Assembly: GCA_022496805.1 (NCBI GenBank)
Contig: CM040102.1
Location: 2,867,501-2,931,500, forward strand
DNA: 64,000 nt
Reading direction: 5' to 3'
From: Pohlia nutans
Lineage: Eukaryota > Streptophyta > Bryopsida > Bryales > Mniaceae
The notes under the pieces were generated by a model. The model ran no database searches. It saw only the letters and a list, made by a program, of their open reading frames with translations, and was not told the origin of the DNA. Position numbers and translations under genes: made by a program. Of this stretch, positions 55,732 through 64,000 are shown piece by piece; within the stretch, counting starts at the first letter, position 1; every line of letters starts with the position of its first letter.

Positions 55732-58700
55732 TTATTTTTTCTTGAAGAGATAATGTGCCACTCCCCACTCTTCACCATTCCTGTAGGCAAACATCTCCGC
55801 CACCGCAATGAAAAATGTGCGCCAGTTGGCCACCCACTTGGTGACTTCGCCTTCGCCGTATGTTTTCAAAAAGATGGGCCGAATGACGTTGAGCTGAGCG
55901 TCCATCTTCTTCAGCCATTCCTCGCTGCAACCACAATCACCGACACACAATCACCGACACATAATCACCGACAATCACTGACACACCAGGCTCACTATTC
56001 ATTTTAATCCTTAAAGGTTTTAGGACATCATAACATTCAGTAGTCTTTGAGCCTGCTGCCCTCCCTTGCATGGAATGATGTAGAATATCCCACATCATTT
56101 CATTCTTCCAACGAAATGATGTGGGATATTCCACATCCCATTAGTAGCTATGGGGGCACGTGGCATTAAGCAAGAGCAAGCAACCATGGTGCACAGTAAT
56201 CGAAAGCACAATTCAACAATGTTTTTTCATTGTTTATTTGATTGATTCTCAACTCAATAGTGTTTAAAGCACAATTCAATAGTACTTTTTCATTGTTTAT
56301 TTTATTGATTCTCACTGAATAGTGTTTCGTCATTGTTTATTTGATTCAATAGTTCTTTCAATTAGAAATCACTGGTCACTCTGTATATAAAGGTGGATGA
56401 AACTTAAAAGGCAGTCTCTTTGAAGGCTACTGAATGTTATGTAGTAGATACGTTGCCGTATATTTAACATGTGTTGTAAATAGAAAGTTCCAAATTGAGA
56501 TCCCAATAGCTTTTAAAAACATGTAAACATGAATTCTTAATTTCACTTTTGATATGAAACTCATAGGTGTAGAATCATTCCATATACAATGAAATACGGT
56601 GGTTTTAGGTGTTGTGGTGATTTAAGGTATGCCTACTTTAGTAGCAGATCTCTCGTTTTTCATTCCCCACTTTGTGGAAATAGTGAACAGTGGCGGAATA
56701 TTGTGATTATATTTTTGTCTTCTTGTGACCAAAAGCACTCACCAGCACTGACACAACCCATGTGCTAAGCGCAGTTTCATTCCTTTTTTATTTATAGTAA
56801 GTGAAAAAACGACACATTTCCTACTAGTGTGGATTGAATGGCATTCCAAATATTGAGAAACTGATTGCTACTTTAAAATTGCAATTTAATGTCCAACAAG
56901 AATTGATGTCTTTTTACCACAATTCATTCAAAGGTGAGGAGAAATAGTGTCCATACGCTAGTTGTCATTCTCACTTCCACTGGGAGTGCTATGTTCCTTC
57001 CAAGTGATGAAGGTGACATGAGTTGACATGTTGTAAAAACATTGATTCAACAAGGTTCTAATTTGTCTTCTGACATGATTCTTATATAAGGAATTCTTGG
57101 ATTGAATGACATTACAAATTGATTGCTACACTAAAATTGTGATTTAGTGTTCAACAAGAATTGATGTCTTTTATCACAATTCGTTCAAAAGGTGAGGAGA
57201 AATAGTGTCCCATACGCTAGTTGTCATTCTCACTCCCACTAAGAGTGCCATGTTCCTTCCAAGTGATGAGAGTTGGCATCCGAGTTTATTATAAAATTGC
57301 CATTCATCATTGAAACACTACATACAGAAGGTTTACTCAAAGTTTTATCATTCTAAACTTTAAAGTAAAAAGTTTTTATTTGCAAGGACACTATATCCCC
57401 AAATAATGTCTAGCTTCAGGAATAATGTCCTGGACACTAAATCACAATTTTAGTGTAGTTAGAAGAACTTAGGCTATTTTTAATGCAAGATGTTAGATCT
57501 AGACTTTTACATGTACCCACATTTATAGAAATGGCAATTTTTTTCCAACCATGCGTGGCGCTGCCTTCAAAAGGTCATATTACACTAGTAGAAAAGGTGG
57601 CACTGCCGAGGGAGATGCCCATGCAAGTAGTGCCCAATTCCACGCATGAATAGTGATTTTGCCCGGGCATCTTCGTGGGGAGCGCCACCTTTTCTACTAG
57701 TGTTATAGTAGCAACAAAGGGGTCGAGAAATGGCTCTCATACCTGGTGCGCGCGTAATGGGTTCCATTTACAAACCATTGGTTCACAATTGACACGTCAT
57801 CCTGAAAACATGGGCACCACACACCAATTGTAGTATTAGTATTCAAACCCATTTACCTAAATCTCTCTTTAATTCTGAGCACTTGCAAATTCATACAGCC
57901 TGTTTCTCTATGCAGAAACCCTAAACCCTAAACCCTAAAAAAAACCTCAAAGAATCATGAAAGTCTCTGACCTGAAAGTAGAGGAGAAGATTGTTTGAGG
58001 GCATGGTCCCTCCAGTGAAAAAGTTTCGGCTCATCCAGTCATCTTCTCCTTGGTCCTGTACATGCAAGGTATGCTATTTATACAATTGCTCACATGTACG
58101 TACTTCTAAGAGAATATGAAGGTGATAACAATAAAAAAATAAAATTTCTAGTCCGAAATTATAGACACCATTTTTAGACATTCTTGGAGTTACTAAAAAG
58201 ATCAACCAATTAGAGTACCAAAGTGCTAAAAACGCTTCAAACTACTTTGTGAGAATTGAAGATATTGAATTAGCTTGGGGCTAATACCAATTTTAGCCCA
58301 AGCTAAAAATGTAGGCCCCATTAACTTGAAAAAGAGGATAAAACATCCTAGGCTCAACAACTCCACAATTCTCCTTCTGAAATGGTTTATGAATTTGAGT
58401 TAATCGAAATCAGAACATGTGATCTGACCCCCAAAACATAAGGAAACTAGAGTCTATGTCCTTTTTGAATGTAACCGAAATCAAATCAAATAGTGAACTC
58501 AACACTCTCCAACTTCATGAGCTCCAAGTTGTCAGAGCCAACTAATCAAACCAGTCACCTAATTATATCTCAAGTTTGCCACATGCCTTGCCATTATCTC
58601 AAATTGAATGTGGGCCATCGCCTCCAAGCCTTGGCTCTTTGTGAACTAATCTTAGTCTCAGTTTTGCATCCTTTGTAACGGCAAAACTAGTTCACCCTCC

Positions 58701-61700
58701 TTTCTATTTTGAAATCCATGCCAATTTGCTTGGCTGCCTTAGATACAAGTCAAACTCACCTCACCTAACATGTATACTCTCTTCTTTTTGGTTAACTCTA
58801 TGAAAACCCTAAACTATCTCTTTCTTTTTTCTTTTCTTCATCTATAAGAGGTGTACATTTTGTACCTCCATTTGATAGAAAACGGGAATAACGGTTCTAA
58901 TCCTCACCACAAGATTTAGTGTCATGAAAATCAGCAAAGTTTGGAAGACCAAATAAAACATACCACAAAATGGTAGGGAATAGATTTATGCACAAAGATA
59001 TGTATAAAGAGAAGGCCATCAGGCTTCAACCACGAAGATATCTTCTTCAAGAGCTTTTCATAGTTCTTCATATGCTGCCAAAAGGATTCAAAAACCACTT
59101 CAGAAACAATCTCATCACAGAATGAGTAAAACCACTCTTCCTCCAGCAAAATGCAGAGAATGAGAAACAGATGCACCCACCTCAAACATTTCAATGGACA
59201 AAATGCGATCATACGTGTTCTCAGCGTTGAAGACGTTCATGTCACATGTGATGATTGTAACATTTGACAACCCTCGCTTGCTGCAATTCAAAAAAAAAAA
59301 AGTTCAAAAAAAAATGGGAGGAAAAGTGAATGAAATGGCCAAAACTCTCTTATAAAAAACACTAAAGTCATCAAAACCTTCTCCAAAAATACCAAAGTTG
59401 TTAATATTTTAAATGAAAGTTTCTTGTGCCGTACCCGGGCCTCAGGGTCGGTAAAAGATAATTATAAAAACAGAATCCCAAATCTTTAGGAAATTATTTT
59501 TCAAAATAAAGCTATTTTCTATAGTGAAAAGAGAATATTCACATAATCTTAAAAATATTCACAGTATTTGAGGAAAAAGATTAAATATTTCGCATTAATA
59601 GATAATTAGCTGCCGACCCTGACTGCCGGTAATAGATAATTTTATGGATGTGCATACAAATATGAACGATTCTATCTATTTATTTCTTACCCAGCTACAT
59701 TCCAGGGTGCATGTCAGTCACTCTCCCAACAAAATAATAATAATTTTAAATGATTCCAAGGTGTGCTTCCCTAAAAGTGTTATGTTAATCTATTTTATTT
59801 ATGAATAGTAATCACTATAGAAAATAGCTTAATCTATTTTTATTTTCTCTTGCCCTTCCAGGGGAGAGACTACGTAAACGCTTCATTTTTAAGGAGTTAC
59901 ATGGCTGAACAGTATAAACAAGGTGTAAAAGTAAATATAGGGTAAATACTAAGGCAGAGACTACGCAACTAGCCGCTTGTTTACGATGTAATTGAGTTAA
60001 TATAATTATAGAGAGGAAACTCCTCTCCATAATTCAACTCCTCTTTTGTTTTTGGTTAACTCAATTACAACAAAACAAGTCTGAGGTGAGTTTAAGGTTT
60101 CTTTCCACTTTGAGACACTCTTTTCGGTTAACTCTAATTACCTGCATTCTTCAGTGATGAAGGCCTTTTGAGTCTCAGAGTTGGAGACGCCGGTGACGGT
60201 GCTATTAGGGAATTTTTCAGCAATGTACATGGAGAGTGAGCCCCATCCACAGCCCACGTCGAGAACGGACTGCCCATCCTTCAATTGAGCCCTTTCCACG
60301 TAAAGCGCAAACATGGCCTCCTCCGCCTCATCCAAGGTAGAGCCCGCCTTTGGAAAATAGGCAGAGCTGCAACCATTTCCAACCCAATTCATCACACTCT
60401 CTAATATCACATTTTCAAAAATATGTTCCACACATGATTGGATAAGGTTGGATGTCTTAAAACCACCAACTTAAGAAATATGGCCTCATTTTAACAAGGT
60501 TATTTATGAGAAATATTTTTCAATCATTTGGAAGAAGATTTCTCACGGAATGGACAAATGTTCGCAATTTAATTCCCAATATTCAAATTGATACGAATTT
60601 TCAAAGTGAAAAGAACTTCGTGATTCAAATCAGACCTCTAAGTTTCCACATGTCCACACCATGTGGTCACTCATAATGATACCCAAAACCACCAACTACT
60701 TCTTCGCAATACTTGGCATGCCATTGATTTACTTGAATAGTGAAATTGGTGGTTTTGAGTCTCAACTGTGGTGGCCCCAAGAAAACTCTACATGTCATAA
60801 TTGAGGGAGGTGGTGGTTTTAGAACATCCAACCTTAACTACTGTAACCTGGTAGCAGCTCTGGAGTTCCAGGTCACTTTCCCACCATCCACATTCTCTTT
60901 TTCATGGGTCACTACAAATAAGAAAGCGACACATGGCACTTTCTAAAAAATTGAATTAATTTGTGCCCGAGTAGCTAATCCAGATTACTGTACATTCGGA
61001 ACACATCTGATAAGAGTTTTTAGGGTCCCAAGCTTGTCACATAAAATGCACCAACTTGTATCATGGTGCAACATATTGAATTTTCATTTATTGTCTTGAG
61101 ATTGAAAAAAGAAAGCACAAGTGTCCAATGAACATGTGTTACAAACAATAGGACCCATCGTTCCAAACATACCGTACGTGGAAGGCGGGGTTGGCACTTT
61201 CATGTCGAATAATTAATAAAAGTTGAAACAGTGAAGGTCAGCACTTTCAAAAGTAATTATTAAGAAATCAACTATTAATAGCTCACATTAAAAAATTTAC
61301 AACGGCTAAACGTTTTATTTTATTTTTTGTCTATGATTTTTGTTGAGTGTTATGTTTTTATTTTTATTTTTTTCGGCTTTTTGTTGACTTTATTTTTGTT
61401 GATTTCGACAAAATACATAATAAATTTATTTATTTTTCGGAATTTTTTTGGGGAATTATTTTCTACCAACCTTGCCTTCCACATACAGTATTTTACGTTT
61501 AGTAGAGAGCTATGACATGTGGTTATAGGAATAGTGACATTCAAATAGAGTTTCTGAAAAATTCAATAAGTGAAGATTATAGAAGTAGGAGGATCGTGGT
61601 AAAGATTGTACTCAAAATTTTAGTGAGGATTACATGGAAACAAACATATGAAATTGAACATTCTATTTGACTTGCAATTAGCCATTGTGTTTTGCCAAAG

Positions 61701-63723
61701 AAGTTGTACCTATATTTGAGACGTTTTCCTAAGACTAGTTGATAGAACTCGGTGGGCACTTCGTAGTGTTGGGCATTGGCGTCCTTTGTGTGCACAGCAA
61801 TTGGCATCTCCTTCAATGCTGCATGCCAAACAACACACGAGCTCATTCACGGGTTTACAGTCTCTATCAAACTTTAAGCCTCACATAAACTTTCCCAGTG
61901 CCCTATTTCACAGGGTCACGGAAAAAGAGACCCATAGACACTAGTACGAAATGTGTCATTTTTCACTTACTATAAATGAAAAAGGAATGAAACTGCGCCA
62001 GGCACATGGGTGAGTGATTTTGGTCACAAGAAGACATAAATATAGGTATAATATTCCGCCACTGTTCATTGTTCCCACAAAGTGGAGAATGAAAAATGAT
62101 AGGTCTGCTTTTAGTGACTCAAATTCTTAAAAGAAGTTGTGAATAGAGAGGATGAGAGAGAGAGAGAGAGAGCTGGGTAAACAAGAAAGAGGATTACTAA
62201 GAAATACTTCGAAAATTCAGGGCTTGTTCCAAAGAATACATGTTTTACTGCCTTGGAATCCTCTTGAAAATAAAGACAAGACCATACGTTGAAAAAAAAA
62301 TCCAACCCACTCAAAACAACTGAAAAGAGCCACAAAAAACAAGGCTATAGGAGCAGAACTTTGAAAATTCAATACTTGTTTCAGTGCGTTGGAATCCTCT
62401 TGAAAACGGAGACAAGGCCGTAAAATGAAAAAAAAACCCATTCTAAGAAAGAAAATTGCTCAAAGAGACCACAAAACAAGGACTTCTGAACAAAACTTTG
62501 AAAATCCATAGTTTACTCATACAATATCCATTAAATACGTGTTTTAGTGCCTTGGAATCCTCTTGAAAATGAGAACAGAAGCCTACATTGAAAAAAAATC
62601 CATTCTAATCAGACAAACCACAAAAAGAGAGCCGAGCAAATAAGGCTTTACGAGCAAAACAGTGAAAACTCATGGCTTATTAATGGAATATTCATACAGT
62701 ATTCAAAAATGCGTGTGTTAATGCCTTGGAATCCTCTTGAAAATGAGGACAGGAGCCTACATTGAAGAAAAAAAAATCCATTCTAATCGGACAAACCACC
62801 AAAAGAGAGCCGAGCAAATAAGGGTCGCTTCACACTATGACCAAAGGTCGAGAGGCCGTCGATTTCCACCAATCAAATTGCAAGAAACCATGGTTTCGGC
62901 CTCTCAAACCTTCACACTAGAGGCCAAAGTCCAAAGGCCGTGGACCTTCAAAATGCTTACATGGCAACACTTTTTGACCAAGGTGACTGCCTCTCGAGAG
63001 GAAGTTTGGGTCTTACATTTTGCAAGACCCGTCACTATAGTCGAGAGGCCGTCGATTTCTTTTCATAAAAAATGAAGACTATATTTTATTGGCTGTTTTC
63101 AGTAGATTTCTTTGGACTCTCATCAAAGTTTGGACTCTCAATCCCACGGCTTCTCCACTTGGACGGCCATAGTGTGAAGCGGCCCTAAGCAAAACAGTGA
63201 AAACTCATGGCTTATTAATGGAATATTCATACAATATCCAAAAAATGCGTGTGTTAATCCTCTTGAAAATGAGGACAGGAGCCTACATTGAAAAGAAAAA
63301 AAAATCCATTCTAATCAGATAAACCACGAAAATAAGGCTTTCTGAGCAAAACCTCGAAAATTATTAACGCTTGTTTTAGTGCGATGAAACCGAAGAATGT
63401 CACCACTTCTCCTCTCCTTTTTCTTTCTTGTTTGCGGAGCTCTCCTGTTCAGCTGTTTTGAGTGGTGAAAGCCGAGCTGCGCAAACAAGAAAGACAAAAA
63501 AGGAGAAGAGAAGAGAAGAGAGGGAGAGAAAAGGAAGGAACTGACATTGCACAAAGGAGAGGAGGTGGTGCATCTGCGCTACCAGAGAAGGCAGCGTAAT
63601 CTCGTGCAAGCGCCCTTCCAGAAGCTTGCGGACGCCCAAGCGCAAGAGCACGTCGGGCAGGACGTTGCGCTGCAGCGCACTCATGCTCATCCGCAGCGCC
63701 GCATCTTTCAACCTCCCCGCCAT
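55732..63723 (-). CDS. Coclaurine N-methyltransferase-like SAM-dependent methyltransferase, eight exons, 352 aa
   Basis: Exons in coding order: 63723-63546, 61818-61710, 60366-60142, 59280-59181, 59074-58964, 58055-57972, 57801-57743, 55924-55732. All are bounded by GT and AG, and the sum is 353 codons with the TAA, the usual family length. The start ATG (63723) reads MAGRLKDAALRMSMSALQRN. Family signatures in order: VHTKDANAQHYEVPTEFY (about 70-87), the SAM-binding motif VLDVGCGWGSLSMYIA (130-145), YDRILSIEMFEHMKNYEKLL, WMSRNFFTGGTMPSNNLLLY and the C-terminal NWRTFFIAVAEMFAYRNGEE. Plant coclaurine N-methyltransferases methylate a benzylisoquinoline amine; relatives in other plants share the cyclopropane-fatty-acid-synthase-type fold and their substrates are mostly unknown, so the substrate here is open. 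All introns over 800 bp hold MITEs or repeats. Confidence 0.9.
56077..56137. repeat. Near-perfect hairpin in intron 7
   Basis: GAATATCCCACATCATTTC (56083-56101), an 11-base loop, then its exact complement (56113-56131). The stem extends to 25 bp with one mismatch. It could be a tiny foldback element or a small-RNA precursor. Confidence 0.75.
56440..56605 (+). mobile_element. Fragment of the TAACCCTTAAAGG-family MITE
   Basis: Shares GTAGATACGTTGCCGTATAT and GAAAGTTCC with 594-825; ends at GAAATACGG, so both termini are lost. Confidence 0.55.
56636..56829 (+). mobile_element. CACTA-type MITE, decayed left end
   Basis: TTTAGTAGCAGATCTCTCG ... ACACATTTCCTACTAGTG; homologous to 12398-12590. Confidence 0.65.
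56830..57275 (+). repeat. Direct duplication of about 175 bp in intron 7
   Basis: 56832-57008 recurs at 57098-57270: GGATTGAATG, AACAAGAATTGATGTCTTTT, GGTGAGGAGAAATAGTGTCC, ACGCTAGTTGTCATTCTCAC, TGTTCCTTCCAAGTGATGA. Confidence 0.8.
57583..57702 (+). mobile_element. Short CACTA-type foldback MITE, 120 bp, TSD TTA
   Basis: CACTAGTAGAAAAGGTGGCA ... GCCACCTTTTCTACTAGTG; TTA at 57580-57582 and 57703-57705. It lies 41 bp downstream of the exon 7 donor. Confidence 0.9.
57915..57940 (+). repeat. Telomere-like (CCCTAAA)3 run
   Basis: AACCCTAAACCCTAAACCCT followed by an A-run, inside intron 6. Short teloboxes are common in plant DNA. Confidence 0.8.
59433..59630. mobile_element. Short MITE in intron 3
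   Basis: ACCCGGGCCTCAGGGTCGGT and, inverted at the right, ACCGGCAGTCAGGGTCGGC; related by ends to 53259-53578. Confidence 0.6.
59987..60067. repeat. Small inverted repeat
   Basis: TGTAATTGAGTTAA and GTTAACTCAATTACA face each other about 50 bp apart in intron 3. Confidence 0.55.
60443..60836. mobile_element. MITE with TAAGGTTGGATG ends, 394 bp
   Basis: TAAGGTTGGATGTCTTAAAA ... TTTTAGAACATCCAACCTTA, in intron 2 of the methyltransferase gene. Confidence 0.75.
61171..61489 (-). mobile_element. MITE with ACCGTACGTGGAAGG ends
   Basis: Inverted relative of 53259-53578, about 319 bp, intron 2. Confidence 0.75.
61939..62116 (-). mobile_element. CACTA-type MITE in intron 1
   Basis: CACTAGTACGAAATGTGTCA ... 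TAGGTCTGCTTTTAGTG, reverse orientation relative to 12398-12590. The right end is worn and no target duplication remains. Confidence 0.65.
62209..63375 (+). repeat. Tandem repeat of about 140-170 bp in intron 1
   Basis: At least five units share CCTTGGAATCCTCTTGAAAA, then a GACAAG or GACAGG phrase, an A-run, TCCATTCTAA and GAGCAAAAC. One unit is split by the MITE 62822-63185. A GA microsatellite (62153-62172) precedes it. Confidence 0.75.
62822..63185. mobile_element. PIF/Harbinger-type MITE, TSD TAA, 364 bp
   Basis: TAA-GGGTCGCTTCACACTATG ... CATAGTGTGAAGCGGCCC-TAA. It interrupts a unit of the intron 1 repeat; an uninterrupted unit at about 62632 (GAGCAAATAAGGCTTT) approximates the empty site. 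Confidence 0.85.
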
Positions 63724-64000
63724 AGCTCACTCTTTCTCTTTCTCGCCACACTCCCAAAATTCTCAAAATGCGGTGACGAGGAGAAGACTGGGGATGATCT
63801 GGGTACTTATGATTTCGCACAGAAGAGTGAGGATCAATGCTGCTACAGAAGAAGAAAGTGCGTTGCGGCATTCGCGCAGTGGAAGATGCGCTGGTTGATC
63901 GGAGGGAAGGAATTCCGTCAGTCTTCTGTGCCTGGACAGGCAGATCTTCAGTTCGGCTCTGCTAAAGTAACGTTGGGCGTTTCATTAGTGTCGTCACAAG
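63724..64000. other. Upstream region of the methyltransferase gene
   Basis: The likely 5' UTR and proximal promoter, including a GAAAGAGAAAGAG-type run just before the ATG as read on the minus strand. No other gene is visible. Confidence 0.5.

Noticed and set aside
57915..57940. Chromosome end
   Set aside because: Only three telomere-like units inside an intron, with genes on both sides.

Overview
This window is nuclear DNA of a land plant. The evidence is GT-AG introns, Kozak-type starts, plant-only protein families (DUF616/MUCI70-like, F-box/kelch, coclaurine N-methyltransferase-like), CACTA-, Stowaway- and Harbinger-type MITEs, and a CCCTAAA telobox. Short introns and the presence of a Cwh43-type protein suggest a seed-free plant such as a bryophyte; that is inference, not proof.

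Layout. (1) 1-1030: AT-rich flank with MITE debris and a possible last exon of an upstream gene. (2) 1031-12055: a GC-rich block of about 11 kb bounded by 25-bp imperfect terminal inverted repeats and filled with a short dyad, GGGAGnnCTCCC. The dyad is embedded in at least four minisatellites with different periods (49, 138, about 31 and 60 bp). Inside are a decayed minus-strand transposase-like gene (DUF7869-type), a plus-strand repeat-rich ORF, and a plus-strand FCP1/NIF-like HAD phosphatase remnant. All three carry in-frame stops. I read the block as one large, degenerate DNA transposon of a kind I cannot name, and it is the most unusual object here. (3) 12056-15140: nested MITEs. (4) 15142-38419: three tandem units of about 7-8 kb. 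Each carries one copy of an unrecognised gene encoding a two-membrane-segment, coiled-coil protein. Copy 3 looks complete, copy 1 has a shortened C-terminus, and copy 2 is a pseudogene. Comparing the units gives empty and filled sites for several transposons, including TTAA-targeting elements. It also shows a promoter segment flipped between two inverted MITEs.

(5) 38420-64000: ordinary host genes. These are a DUF616 glycosyltransferase-like gene (+, 2 exons), a single-exon F-box/kelch gene (-), a seven-exon CWH43-like gene (+, GPI-anchor lipid remodelling, 808 aa) and an eight-exon coclaurine N-methyltransferase-like gene (-, 352 aa). For the last two, every proposed splice junction keeps frame. 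Nearly every long intron of these genes holds a MITE.

The genes do not form a pathway. The theme is transposon biology around a few conserved genes and one young tandem gene family. No tRNA, rRNA or CRISPR array was seen.
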